A stretch of DNA of 64,000 nucleotides from Acidobacteriaceae bacterium (GTDB taxonomy: Bacteria > Acidobacteriota > Terriglobia > Terriglobales > Acidobacteriaceae), in contig PLDC01000025.1 in the NCBI GenBank assembly GCA_003134995.1, positions 120,882 to 184,881 of the forward strand, given 5' to 3'. The notes beneath the pieces are model-generated. The model had not been told where the DNA came from and ran no database searches. It worked only from the letters and a program-made list of their open reading frames with translations. The translations under genes and the position numbers were made by a program. Shown here in pieces: positions 39,001 through 47,025 of this stretch (position 1 is the stretch's first letter; the number at the start of each line of letters is the position of its first letter).

Positions 39001-39024
39001 ACAGCCGCCGGGACGGCGGCGCTA
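39001..39024. repeat. REP-like element C, copy 1
   Basis: A 24-bp sequence repeated at 40151-40174 with one mismatch. It contains the hairpin GCCGCCG-gga-CGGCGGC, directly upstream of the 96-residue protein gene's palindrome. Confidence 0.7.
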
Positions 39025-39043
39025 TTATTGCTTGCGTGTACTT

Positions 39044-39059
39044 ATGTATCATGATACAT
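39044..39059. promoter_or_regulatory. 16-bp perfect palindrome, probable operator
   Basis: ATGTATCATGATACAT is a perfect palindrome ending 7 nt before the start codon of the small ribbon-helix-helix-like protein gene at 39067. Palindromes of this size in this position fit an autoregulatory operator. Confidence 0.55.
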
Positions 39060-39066
39060 TGGTACC

Positions 39067-39357
39067 ATGGTTGATGATTCGAAGCTTTTGGTCGAGCGGG
39101 TGCAGACCGGGGTGCGGATGGAGAAGCGGCTGCTCAAGGTGCTGAAGGCCTTTGCTGAGTACCACGATATGACCTTGGGCGATCTGCTCGAGGGCATTGT
39201 TTTGCATGCCTTTGACGGGAAGACTCCGTTCAGCCCGGCTTCGCTGGAACGGATTCAGGAGTTGAAGCGGTTTTACGATTTTGATCTGGATTCGAGCGCG
39301 AGCCATCGGCTGAAGGAGATTAAGGCTCGGCCGGGCCGAAGGCGCGCGGGGAAATGA
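39067..39357 (+). CDS. Small ribbon-helix-helix-like protein, possible regulator
   Basis: 96 residues. The central segment VRMEKRLLKVLKAFAEYHDMT-like (about 16-36), followed by LGDLLEGIVLHAF, has the strand-helix-helix pattern of ribbon-helix-helix proteins, and the C-terminus is basic (RPGRRRAGK). The family is not certain. The perfect palindrome immediately upstream supports a DNA-binding, self-regulating role, but that is inference. No toxin gene is adjacent. Confidence 0.65.
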   Translation: MVDDSKLLVERVQTGVRMEKRLLKVLKAFAEYHDMTLGDLLEGIVLHAFDGKTPFSPASLERIQELKRFYDFDLDSSASHRLKEIKARPGRRRAGK

Positions 39358-39364
39358 TTCCCTC

Positions 39365-39412
39365 GGGGGCTAAAAGCCCGCATTCATTGTGGAGCCTTAC
39401 GCGGTACTGCGC
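39365..39412. repeat. REP-like element D, copy 1 (partial)
   Basis: Contains GGGGGCTAAAAGCCCGCATT and CCTTACGCGG. Fuller copies occur at 39979-40038 and 41305-41364. The first hairpin is GGGCT-aaa-AGCCC; the second is degenerate here. Confidence 0.7.
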
Positions 39413-39514
39413 AGGGCGAACTGGGAACGGCTGAGTTTTCGGCACGTCCTTCGATTTCTTCAGAGCAGGATCTGAGGGCGTGGGCTGATACGAATCTTAC
39501 CCTTGAGGTTAATT

Positions 39515-39868
39515 ATGACTGAACAACGGATGAGAACTGCTCTTACGGGATTGCAATGGACTCTGGGGCTGGTGATTTTGATGGAAGCGGTCTTGTTTGT
39601 GATGCCGTCGGCCGCGCACGACTTTGCCCAGACACACATGCCGGATATTGTCCGGTTGGTGCTGGGGTGGGGCGAGATTATTGGCGCGCTGCTCTTGCTG
39701 ATTCCGCGAACGGCGGTGCGCGGCGGATGGGTGCTGGCGGGGATTTTTGTTTTGGCTATTGTTGTGCACTTGCTGCATGGGGCTTACAACGTGGGGAATC
39801 TCCTTATATACACAGCGGCGGCCTGGGCGGTTGTGAGCGGCAAGTCCGCCATGGAGAAGGTCGGGTAG
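39515..39868 (+). CDS. Small multi-pass membrane protein, DoxX-like
   Basis: 117 residues with four hydrophobic segments (TLGLVILMEAVLFVM, IVRLVLGWGEIIGALLLLIP, GGWVLAGIFVLAIVVHLL, LLIYTAAAWAVV). Size, helix count and the GWGEIIGALLLLIP stretch resemble DoxX/DoxD-like proteins. GAGG lies 7 nt before the ATG at 39515. Function unknown. Confidence 0.7.
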   Translation: MTEQRMRTALTGLQWTLGLVILMEAVLFVMPSAAHDFAQTHMPDIVRLVLGWGEIIGALLLLIPRTAVRGGWVLAGIFVLAIVVHLLHGAYNVGNLLIYTAAAWAVVSGKSAMEKVG

Positions 39869-39873
39869 CCGGG

Positions 39874-40089
39874 ATGGGGCCGTTCAAGGCTTTGTTAGTT
39901 GAGGGCACGTCCGGGGTAGGGAAGTCGACACTGATTGATGCTCTGATCCGCCGCCACGTTGACTCGGCGAAGCCGAGGCGGGCTGAAGCCCGAACTCATT
40001 CGAAGGCTTACGCGGCGCTAAAACGCCGTTCTTCCACGTTTTGGACGCAGGCGTTGAACGCAGGGTTGGACGCAGGCGTTGGTGACTGA
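39874..40089 (+). pseudogene. Truncated P-loop kinase (AAA-type) remnant fused to repeat DNA
   Basis: MGPFKALLVEG followed by TSGVGKSTLIDALIRRHV is a complete Walker A (GTSGVGKST) and first helix of a small nucleotide-kinase-like ATPase. After about residue 30 the frame runs into REP-like element D (39979-40038) and ends at residue 71. No Walker B or lid follows. Relatives of this type are about 190 residues. It looks like the stump of a gene whose 3' part was lost or replaced. It begins 5 nt after the DoxX-like gene. Confidence 0.7.
39979..40038. repeat. REP-like element D, copy 2
   Basis: Shares GGGCTGAAGCCCG, GCTTACGCGGCGCT and CGTTCTTCCACG-type blocks with copy 3 at 41305-41364. It lies inside the P-loop kinase remnant. 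Confidence 0.75.
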
Positions 40090-40150
40090 TGCTTCGTCGA
40101 AGGGACGAGAGTATATCGCCGGTAAAGGGGCGGGCGAGGACGCCTGCCCG

Positions 40151-40174
40151 ACAGCCGTCGGGACGGCGGCGCTA
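40151..40174. repeat. REP-like element C, copy 2
   Basis: 23 of 24 bases match the copy at 39001-39024. The hairpin is GCCGTCG-gga-CGGCGGC, where the single change is a G-T (wobble) pair. It lies 16 nt before the start of the next gene. Confidence 0.7.
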
Positions 40175-40190
40175 CCGCGAGCGTAGTTTT

Positions 40191-40616
40191 ATGGGCAATG
40201 AAGAATTTATCGGCTGCTTTGAGAACGATGCGATTCCTGCAGACTCGTTTCATCATGCCGATCATGTGCGGTTGGCGTTTGCTTACTTGTGCGAGTATCC
40301 GGTGCTGCGGGCGCTGGAGAAGTTTTCCGGCGCACTGAAGCGATTTGCTGATTTGCGCGGGAAGGCGCAACTCTACAACGAGACTATTACTTGTGCCTAT
40401 TTCTTTCTTATTCGCGAGCGCATGGCTGGTTGCGAAGGCGTAGGATGGGAGGATTTCGCACGGGAGAATTCCGACCTGCTTTGTTGGAAGGGTGGGATTC
40501 TTGACCGGTACTATTGCGAGGGCACGCTCAAATCCGACTTGGCTCGGGTGGTGTTTGTGCTGCCTGATAAGTGTTTGGAACTGCAAGCAGCGAGTGATAC
40601 ACATCGGCGGCGGTGA
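40191..40616 (+). CDS. Conserved protein of unknown function
   Basis: 141 residues, helical, no signal or membrane helix. FHHADHVRLAFAYLCEYPV, LRALEKFSGALKRFAD and YNETITCAYFFLIRERM look like a conserved uncharacterised bacterial family with a His-rich start that could bind metal. The ATG at 40191 is chosen because upstream sequence is REP DNA. Function unknown. Confidence 0.65.
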   Translation: MGNEEFIGCFENDAIPADSFHHADHVRLAFAYLCEYPVLRALEKFSGALKRFADLRGKAQLYNETITCAYFFLIRERMAGCEGVGWEDFARENSDLLCWKGGILDRYYCEGTLKSDLARVVFVLPDKCLELQAASDTHRRR

Positions 40617-40835
40617 CGAAGGGCGTCTCGCTGCGCTCGGCTGAACCCTTCGGCTTCGCTTAGGGCAGGCTGGGCGAATGCGCCCGGTCCCACACGAGCC
40701 GTTCCTAGATGCGCCCGCCCTACATGCGCTGTTTCCACTTGAGCCTTTCCCACCAATACATCTGTCTCTTGAAGTCGCGTGCGATCGGCGTTACTATTTC
40801 GCTGGCCGGTGCTCAGGCTCACGATCTACACATCT

Positions 40836-41192
40836 ATGCCGCAAAACTACGTACCTATCTTTATTTTTATGGCAGTGATTGGAGTGCTACTGCCGCTTAC
40901 GCTGCTGGCGGCTAAGCTGGTGCGTCCGGATAATCCCAGCAAGACCAAGTTGATGCCTTATGAGTGCGGCATCGACCCTATCGATAGCGCGCGCGGACGT
41001 TATACCGTGCGCTACTACATTGTCGCGATTCTTTTTGTGGTGTTCGATGTGGAAACTATTTTTCTGTTTCCATGGGCGGTCAAGTTTAAGGCGCTTGGGA
41101 TTTTTGGTTTGGTCGAGATGATGGTTTTTCTGGTGATTCTGATTGCGGGTTTTGTCTGGGTTTGGGCAAAAGGCGCGCTGGAGTGGGTGTAG
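40836..41192 (+). CDS. nuoA: NADH-quinone oxidoreductase subunit A
   Basis: 118 residues, three membrane helices, with the family signatures YECGIDPIDSARGRYTVRYYIVAILFVVFDVE (cited by position 41-72) and FLFPWAV. It is a membrane-arm subunit of complex I near the quinone site. It is separated from the rest of the nuo genes by 1.1 kb that holds a REP element and an opposite-strand gene. nuoB, which normally follows, is not in the window. The ATG at 40836 lacks a strong ribosome binding site. Confidence 0.93.
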   Translation: MPQNYVPIFIFMAVIGVLLPLTLLAAKLVRPDNPSKTKLMPYECGIDPIDSARGRYTVRYYIVAILFVVFDVETIFLFPWAVKFKALGIFGLVEMMVFLVILIAGFVWVWAKGALEWV

Positions 41193-41304
41193 GGTATTTG
41201 CCACTTTCCAAAGCTCTCAACCGAAAAGATCGATAAGAAGGCCGCTAAGGACGCAAAGATCGGCTTGGCTGCGGGGAAATTCGTCGTGCGCCCAGTACGA
41301 CCAC

Positions 41305-41364
41305 GGGGGCTGAAGCCCGCCGATTTTGTGAGCTTTACGCGGCGCTGAAGCGCCGCTCTTCCAC
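41305..41364. repeat. REP-like element D, copy 3
   Basis: The most regular copy: GGGGGCTGAAGCCCG hairpin, then GCTTTACGCGGCGCTGAAGC and GCCGCTCTTCCACG, the second hairpin being GCGGCGCT-ga-AGCGCCGC. It lies in the gap between nuoA and the opposite-strand zinc-ribbon gene. Confidence 0.75.
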
Positions 41365-41479
41365 GGGACTTTATGCGTTTGTGACTTCGGCTGCGTGCGT
41401 TCGAGACTCCTTTCGCAACCTCTGAGGTCGGTGCTTACCGATCTTCAGCGCGATTGAAATCGTGGTCTTCCCAATCTGC

Positions 41480-42103
41480 TCATGCTTTGACGAATGTGGT
41501 GAGGCCGCGTCTGGTGCGTTCGCGGAGTTGGCATTCGCGCAGTTGCTCGGCGAGCGCTTCCAGGTTCGGAACGCCGTAAATCTGAAACCTATCAAGTTCC
41601 GCGTCGGAGGTATACAAGTGCAACCGTGCGTAACCCAACAGCCGCATCCCAAACGGCTTTCGCAACTCGAAATGGTCGATGCGGAACAGTTCCAAGCTCT
41701 CCTCGACTTTCGAGAGGATGTTCCACTCCACTTTGACCCGCTGCGTAGTGATTTCGTAGTGAGTGCTTCTGCTCTTTATATACAGATAAATGCACCGGAT
41801 GCCGCACGCGACCAGGCATCCAAGGACGGTGTAGAGAATGGCGGCATCCTTTGACTGGGGCTGGTCGACATAGCGTTGAACGGCGTATGCGATGCCGATG
41901 CCGAGAGCGATGATAATTAGGAACGGCAACAGCTGGCCGATGCTGTAGATCATTGCCGGGTAACCGGCGAATAAATCTTTTTCGACTGCCGAATCTTTCG
42001 ATGCCGCGAATGCGGTGAGATCGGTGTTGCAGAAACGGCATTTTAGAGCTACGGCCTTGATGGTTTCTCCGCAGACTGGGCAGGCTTTTTCGTCAGCTTC
42101 CAT
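41480..42103 (-). CDS. Zinc-ribbon membrane protein with PH-like (YdbS-type) domain
   Basis: 207 residues. The N-terminal zinc ribbon CPVCGETIKAVALKCRFCNTD is followed by two membrane helices (LLPFLIIIALGIGIAYAV; AAILYTVLGCLVACGIRCIYLY) and a bacterial PH-like domain (THYEITTQRVKVEWNILSK). Function unknown. AAGG precedes the ATG at 42103. It runs opposite to the nuo genes and splits nuoA from nuoC. Confidence 0.75.
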   Translation of the reverse strand: MEADEKACPVCGETIKAVALKCRFCNTDLTAFAASKDSAVEKDLFAGYPAMIYSIGQLLPFLIIIALGIGIAYAVQRYVDQPQSKDAAILYTVLGCLVACGIRCIYLYIKSRSTHYEITTQRVKVEWNILSKVEESLELFRIDHFELRKPFGMRLLGYARLHLYTSDAELDRFQIYGVPNLEALAEQLRECQLRERTRRGLTTFVKA

Positions 42104-42313
42104 TGGGGAACCTTTCGCGAAGCTGAATGATAGCAAATCGCGGAGTTGGCGGAGAACGGCCGCGGAGTTTGCGGAGGAAACCCGCTCGCGCCGCGCGTTC
42201 GTTAAATTCGGAGCGCTCGCCTATCGTCTTGCTCGTTGACACGTAATCCTCAAGCTGATAAAAGTTAACGTTCTCTCGGTTAGGCTTCTAGCCGTAGGTT
42301 TGCGCACGCCGTT

Positions 42314-43069
42314 ATGCCGGACGAAATTAAACCGCCCGCACCACCCCCGCCGGACGGCGACGCGAAGCCGACCGCGGATGAGCCCGCAATTCTTGGCGGA
42401 GTCAAAGCTACTCCTTCCGGCTCGGTGCAAGCGGACGACAAGCTTCCCGCTGAAAAGCTCGCTGCGCCTGCGGCTGCGCCACCGGCCAAGCCTGCTACAC
42501 CTACTGCTACATCCAACGCTACACCCGCCGCTGCCAAGCCTGCCGCGCCTGCGAAGGCTCCCGTGCCAGCGCCTACTACGTGGGATTCGCCGATGGTTGC
42601 GAAGCTTAAGGGCTCGTACGGGTCGGGCATTGAGCCGCTCACTTATGCGGGGCAGAATTATATGGTGGTTGATCGGTCGCTGATCCCTGAGATTCTTCAG
42701 GTGCTACGCAACGAAGAGCAGTTCGATTATTGCGTGGACATCACCGCGCTGCATTATCCGCAGCGTGAGAAGCAGTTTGATGTTGTGTGGGTGCTTTATT
42801 CTTTTGCGCGCAATGAGCGCATTCGAGTGAAGACGCAGATTGCCGATGGGGCGACGCTGCCGAGTTCGGTCCCTATCTGGGCGGGGGCGAACTGGCTGGA
42901 GCGCGAAGTGTTTGACATGTTTGGGATCAAGTTTGACGGGCATCCTGACATGAAGCGGATTTTGTTGCCGGATGGATGGAAGGGACATCCGCTGCGCAAG
43001 GATTACGGCATTTTGCAGCAGGATAACGAGTGGGTGCAGATTAATTTGGGGATTGAGAGCGGGCAGTAG
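42314..43069 (+). CDS. nuoC: NADH-quinone oxidoreductase subunit C with Pro/Ala-rich N-terminal extension
   Basis: 251 residues. The conserved 30-kDa subunit domain spans about 95-251: FDYCVDITALHYP, the WAGANWLEREVFDMFGI signature and the terminal HPLRKDYG. It belongs to the peripheral arm of complex I and contacts NuoD. The first ~88 residues are low complexity, rich in Pro, Ala and Lys (PAAAKPAAPAKAPVPAP), and are not part of ordinary NuoC. Codons GCN/CCN dominate there. The adjoining genes are a hypothetical secreted protein and nuoD. Confidence 0.93.
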   Translation: MPDEIKPPAPPPPDGDAKPTADEPAILGGVKATPSGSVQADDKLPAEKLAAPAAAPPAKPATPTATSNATPAAAKPAAPAKAPVPAPTTWDSPMVAKLKGSYGSGIEPLTYAGQNYMVVDRSLIPEILQVLRNEEQFDYCVDITALHYPQREKQFDVVWVLYSFARNERIRVKTQIADGATLPSSVPIWAGANWLEREVFDMFGIKFDGHPDMKRILLPDGWKGHPLRKDYGILQQDNEWVQINLGIESGQ

Positions 43070-43071
43070 AA

Positions 43072-43488
43072 ATGCGGAAAACCTCGACAAGTCGCGCCAT
43101 GGTCCTCGTTTTTATCGTGTTCGCGGTGCGCGTCTGTGCTTCGGCTCAGACGGGGAGAAACGTTGTTCCTAAGGACTACAAGTTGCCTAGGGGTTGCGCT
43201 TTCATGCTGCACATGATCATCCGAGCGCCCAAAGAGTTCGATCGAGGTTTGGCAGACGCGGCAGTAGTTCGTGTCTCTGAGGACAGTGCCGCCTCATCGT
43301 TGCGACAGTGGAGTGCCGAATCGTCCCCTGAAGTTTTGCTTAAAGACTCGCACGCAGCGGACTACTTTGTCGTGGCGAGCCACGGCGTTAGGACTCAGAA
43401 TTTCACATTGCCGGTGCCGCTGCCGAGCTATGAGCTTCACGGTTATGAATTGATTTGTGGGTTACATGGATTCGACGGTTCTGAATAG
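43072..43488 (+). CDS. Small exported protein of unknown function inside the nuo run
   Basis: 138 residues. A signal peptide (MVLVFIVFAVRVCASAQ) is followed by an unrecognised domain containing GCAFMLHMIIRAPKEFDRG. It sits 2 nt after the nuoC stop and 3 nt before the nuoD start, so it is co-transcribed and likely co-translated. It is not NuoB: the cysteine pattern of NuoB is missing. A role in complex I assembly is possible but unsupported. Confidence 0.65.
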   Translation: MRKTSTSRAMVLVFIVFAVRVCASAQTGRNVVPKDYKLPRGCAFMLHMIIRAPKEFDRGLADAAVVRVSEDSAASSLRQWSAESSPEVLLKDSHAADYFVVASHGVRTQNFTLPVPLPSYELHGYELICGLHGFDGSE

Positions 43489-43491
43489 CTA

Positions 43492-44658
43492 ATGACCGAT
43501 CCCAACGCAACGCTGGCGCATCATGTCGATATAGCCGATCTCGCGGCTCACGACAAGACGTATCTGGATGCGAATGAGCTTGTCATTAATATGGGGCCGC
43601 AGCATCCGGCGACGCACGGCGTGCTACGCGTGATTTTGCGGCTGGATGGGGAAAAAGTTCTTGGCCTGGAATGCGTGATCGGATATCTGCACCGCGGGGT
43701 CGAGAAGATTGGCGAGCATCGCACTTATACGATGTTCAATCCGTATGTGGACCGCATGGATTACGTGGCTGCGGTCTCGAACGGGCTGGGCTATTGCGAG
43801 ACGGTCGAGAAGTTGCTTAACGTAGAAGCGCCGCCGCGGGCGCAGCATGTGCGCGTGATTCTGACGGAGCTGAATCGAATTGCGAGCCACCAGCTTTGGC
43901 TGGGAACGCATGCGCTCGATATTGGCGCGATTACCCCGCTGTTTTATACGTTTCGTGATCGGGAAGAGATCCTGAAGATTTATGAGAAGTATTGCGGGGC
44001 GCGGCTGACTACGCATGCGTTTCGCATTGGCGGGCTGCAGTACGAAACGTATACGGGATTTGAAAAGGAAGTGAAGAACTTCCTGAATTTCTTTCGGCCG
44101 AAGATCGATGAGTACGAGGAACTGCTTACTACGAACCGCATCTGGGTTGAGCGCACAAAGAATGTTGGAGCCATTTCGGCTGAAGATTGCATTGCGCTGG
44201 GCGTTACCGGTCCTGTGCTGCGCGCTAGCGGCGTGAAGTGGGATCTGCGCAAGGCTCAGCCTTACGCGAACTACAAGAATTTCGATTTCGACATTCCGAT
44301 TGGAGAAAACGGCGACACTTACGATCGATACCTGGTGCGCATGGCGGAGATGAGGCAATCGGTGCGCATCATCGAGCAGGCTGTGGATGCGCTGCCGGAA
44401 GGTCCGATTATGGCGAAAGTGCCGAAGGTGATGAAGCCTCCGGCGGGCGAGGTTTATCACTCGATTGAAGCGCCGAAGGGCGAGCTGGGATATTTTATTG
44501 TGAGTGACGGATCGACGCAGCCTTATCGAGTGCGGGTGCGACCGCCGTCGTTTGTGAACCTGCAGGCGCTTGATCTGATGTGCCGCGGCGAACTTGTGGC
44601 TGATGTGATTGCCGTGATTGGCACGCTCGACATTGTTCTCGGCGAGGTGGATCGTTAA
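43492..44658 (+). CDS. nuoD: NADH-quinone oxidoreductase subunit D (49-kDa)
   Basis: 388 residues, full length. Signatures include [49 protein letters not shown] and the C-terminal DIVLGEVDR. Together with NuoB (absent here) it forms the quinone-binding site of complex I. Its stop is immediately followed by an ATG of a 14-codon mini-ORF that leads into nuoH. Confidence 0.97.
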   Translation: MTDPNATLAHHVDIADLAAHDKTYLDANELVINMGPQHPATHGVLRVILRLDGEKVLGLECVIGYLHRGVEKIGEHRTYTMFNPYVDRMDYVAAVSNGLGYCETVEKLLNVEAPPRAQHVRVILTELNRIASHQLWLGTHALDIGAITPLFYTFRDREEILKIYEKYCGARLTTHAFRIGGLQYETYTGFEKEVKNFLNFFRPKIDEYEELLTTNRIWVERTKNVGAISAEDCIALGVTGPVLRASGVKWDLRKAQPYANYKNFDFDIPIGENGDTYDRYLVRMAEMRQSVRIIEQAVDALPEGPIMAKVPKVMKPPAGEVYHSIEAPKGELGYFIVSDGSTQPYRVRVRPPSFVNLQALDLMCRGELVADVIAVIGTLDIVLGEVDR

Positions 44659-44702
44659 ATGAGAGCTCGCGAAATGAGAGACCGCGAAATGAGGTCCCGC
44701 TG
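44657..44702 (+). repeat. Three-unit mini-ORF repeat bridging nuoD and nuoH
   Basis: Three units of 15-16 bp (44657-44671, 44672-44686, 44687-44702) each contain AAATGAG. Directly after the nuoD TAA, an ATG at 44659 opens MRAREMRDREMRSR, and its TGA (44701-44703) overlaps the nuoH ATG at 44703. It is in frame throughout, each unit supplying one Met. Confidence 0.85.
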
Positions 44703-46022
44703 ATGCACGCGATCATCGACTACATTTCGTCCTACCTCACGAGCGATAAAACTCCCGGCGCCGCGGGGAATATGTTTTGGGTGCTGGTTTATATCATGCT
44801 GGTTTTCGCCGGGCTTTCGGTTGCCGTGATTGCGATGAACTGGCTGGAGCGGAAGATCCTAGCGCACATGCAGGTGCGGCTGGGGCCTATGCGCGTGGGT
44901 CCACACGGCTTGCTGCAGCCGATTGCGGACGCCATCAAGTTGTTGCTCAAAGAAGACATTATGCCGGCCGAGGCTGACGGTTTTGTTTTCTGGATGGCTC
45001 CGCTGATTGTTGTGCTGGCGGCGTTCACGGTTTTTGTCGTTGTTCCGTTTGGTCCTACGCACGCTATTACGGACATGAATATCGGAATTCTGTTCATGCT
45101 CGGCGTGTCATCGCTGAGCGTGTTGGGAATTGTGATGGCGGGCTGGGCTTCGAACTCGCACTATCCGCTGATGGGCGCGCTGCGCTCGAGCGCTCAGATG
45201 GTGTCGTATGAGATTGCGATGGGGCTGGCTGTGGTGTCGGTCATCCTGGTGACGAGTCTGCACGGCAGCGGCCTTTATGGTGTGGGTGGCGCAGGGGCGG
45301 GCGACGGAACGTTGAGCATGATTGGCATCGTGAGGGCGCAGCAGGAGCAGGGCGTCTGGTTCATCTTCAAGTTCTTTCCGCTGGGGCTGATCGCCTTCTT
45401 CATTTTTGCGGTCTCCATGGTGGCCGAGACCAACCGCGCTCCTTTCGATCTAGCCGAGGCGGAATCTGAGTTGACCGCCGGCTTTCACACTGAGTACAGC
45501 GGCTTTCGCTGGTCGTTATTTTTTCTGGCTGAGTATTCGGCCATGATCGCGGTTTCTTCGATCGCGGTCACGCTCTGGCTGGGGGGATGGCTGCGGCCGT
45601 TTCCGAATCTGTTGAACGGTGATACCTGGGATCAGGCGTTCTCTTTCATCCCCGGAATCACATTTCTTTTTTTCGCGGCGATCTGTTTCTACAATGCGGT
45701 TCGCATGCCGAAGCATCCTCTGTTCCGCGTGCAAACGATTGGGCTCTTCGGGTTCGGCGTTGTGCTGGGTTTGATTGGGCTGGCACTGTTTGTCCCGGCT
45801 GTGAGTATTCGCGTGCAGGACATTTTCTGGTTCGCAGCGAAAGTTTCGGGATTCATGTACGTCTATATATGGTTTCGCGGCACGTTCCCGCGTTATCGTT
45901 TTGACCAGCTCATGCAGTTGGGATGGAAAGTCCTTTTGCCCATGGGCCTGGGAGTTCTGATCCTGACGGCTATTTTCGGATTGTGGCCGTCCATACAACA
46001 GTTGATACAGCGATTGATATGA
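44703..46022 (+). CDS. nuoH: NADH-quinone oxidoreductase subunit H
   Basis: 439 residues. Membrane subunit at the base of the peripheral arm, lining the quinone tunnel. Conserved regions: WLERKILAHMQVRLGPMRVG, DAIKLLLKEDIMP, ETNRAPFDLAEAESELTAGF and HTEYSGFRWSLFFLAEY. It is longer than the ~330-residue norm through insertions in the middle (HGSGLYGVGGAGAGDG region) and near LNGDTWDQAF. Its start overlaps the stop of the preceding mini-ORF. GAGG lies 8 nt upstream. Confidence 0.97.
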   Translation: MHAIIDYISSYLTSDKTPGAAGNMFWVLVYIMLVFAGLSVAVIAMNWLERKILAHMQVRLGPMRVGPHGLLQPIADAIKLLLKEDIMPAEADGFVFWMAPLIVVLAAFTVFVVVPFGPTHAITDMNIGILFMLGVSSLSVLGIVMAGWASNSHYPLMGALRSSAQMVSYEIAMGLAVVSVILVTSLHGSGLYGVGGAGAGDGTLSMIGIVRAQQEQGVWFIFKFFPLGLIAFFIFAVSMVAETNRAPFDLAEAESELTAGFHTEYSGFRWSLFFLAEYSAMIAVSSIAVTLWLGGWLRPFPNLLNGDTWDQAFSFIPGITFLFFAAICFYNAVRMPKHPLFRVQTIGLFGFGVVLGLIGLALFVPAVSIRVQDIFWFAAKVSGFMYVYIWFRGTFPRYRFDQLMQLGWKVLLPMGLGVLILTAIFGLWPSIQQLIQRLI

Positions 46023-46534
46023 CACCCGTAGCCACACCATTTTTCTTTTACCTGTTTGCCGCGATCATGCTGATCGGAGGCATCCTGGTAATCACGCGCA
46101 AGAATCCGGTGCATTCAGCGCTGGCGCTGATTGTTGCGTTGCTGGCGCAGGCTTCGATTTATCTTATGCTTTACGCTCCGTTCGTCGCTGGCGTGCAAAT
46201 CATCCTGTACGCCGGCGGCATTATGGTGCTGTTCCTGTTTGTCATCATGCTGGTGAGCATTGAGCGCTCGATGAAGGAACGGCAGTTTAATAGTCAATGG
46301 GTCGCCGGAACCGTTGCGGCTGTTGCGCTTGGTGGATTATTTATCGCTGTGTATGCCAAGGCAGAGAAAATCTTTCCTCATCACGCGATACGGATCACGC
46401 CCGACGAATTGCTGAACACGCAGGGCGTCGCGTCGATGCTCTACGGACAATACATGTTCGCCTTCGAGATCGCCTCACTGTTGCTGCTGGTGGCGATTAT
46501 CGGAGCGGTGGTGATGGCGAAGAAGAGGATTTGA
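46019..46534 (+). CDS. nuoJ: NADH-quinone oxidoreductase subunit J
   Basis: 171 residues, five membrane helices. The typical early motif ARKNPVHSALALI appears as TRKNPVHSALALI, followed by APFVAGVQIILYAGGIMVLF. The start ATG overlaps the nuoH stop (ATGA), so the two are coupled. nuoI, which usually stands between H and J, is missing. Confidence 0.95.
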   Translation: MTPVATPFFFYLFAAIMLIGGILVITRKNPVHSALALIVALLAQASIYLMLYAPFVAGVQIILYAGGIMVLFLFVIMLVSIERSMKERQFNSQWVAGTVAAVALGGLFIAVYAKAEKIFPHHAIRITPDELLNTQGVASMLYGQYMFAFEIASLLLLVAIIGAVVMAKKRI

Positions 46535-46537
46535 AGA

Positions 46538-46613
46538 CAGCTGCGAGCTGTGAGCGGCGAGCTACGATCCAGTAGCTCAAGGCTCGAAGCTCGTAGCTCA
46601 AAGCTCGCGGCTC
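46538..46613. repeat. AGCT-word dyad between nuoJ and nuoK
   Basis: Arms 46538-46567 and 46584-46613 are reverse complements at 24 of 30 positions, made of GAGCT/AGCTC words around a 16-nt loop. The element fills the spacer. Confidence 0.8.
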
Positions 46614-46614
46614 T

Positions 46615-46932
46615 ATGGAATCCATGCTGCACATCACGACGCTGCATTATCTGGTGCTGGGCGCTGCGCTGTTTCTGCTGGGCGTCGTCGGCGTGCTGAC
46701 CCGGCGTAACGTGGTGATTGTGCTGATGTCGATCGAGCTCATTCTGAATGCGGTGAATCTGAACCTGGTAGCCTTCTCGCGGCTTTGGGGAGGATTGCAC
46801 GGCCAGGTCTTTGCCATTTTTATAATCACCGATGCCGCTGCCGAAGCCGCGGTCGGTCTTGGCATTCTGATCGCCTTCTTCCGCAACAAGGAGACGGTGA
46901 ACATAGACGAAGTGAATTTGCTGAAGTGGTAA
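46615..46932 (+). CDS. nuoK: NADH-quinone oxidoreductase subunit K
   Basis: 105 residues, three membrane helices, with the conserved Glu residues in [15 protein letters not shown] and [15 protein letters not shown] needed for proton transfer. Standard length. An AGCT-word dyad precedes it and another follows. Confidence 0.96.
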   Translation: MESMLHITTLHYLVLGAALFLLGVVGVLTRRNVVIVLMSIELILNAVNLNLVAFSRLWGGLHGQVFAIFIITDAAAEAAVGLGILIAFFRNKETVNIDEVNLLKW

Positions 46933-46938
46933 AAGGGC

Positions 46939-47010
46939 AGCTTTTAGCCATTAGCTCTTAGCCCTTAGCCAAAACCCAGGGTTTGAGCTAAGAGCTAAAG
47001 GCTAAGAGCT
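46939..47010. repeat. TTAGC-word dyad between nuoK and nuoL
   Basis: Arms 46939-46962 and 46987-47010 match as reverse complements at 22 of 24 positions, built of TTAGC / GCTAA words. The 24-nt loop contains a small ACCC-ag-GGT hairpin. Confidence 0.85.
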
Positions 47011-47025
47011 TAAGAGCTTAAAATA

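Noticed and set aside
43072-43488. nuoB candidate
   Set aside because: It lacks the paired cysteines and conserved core of NuoB and has a signal peptide.
43624-44460. 278-codon minus-strand open frame
   Set aside because: Antisense of nuoD; no recognisable domain.
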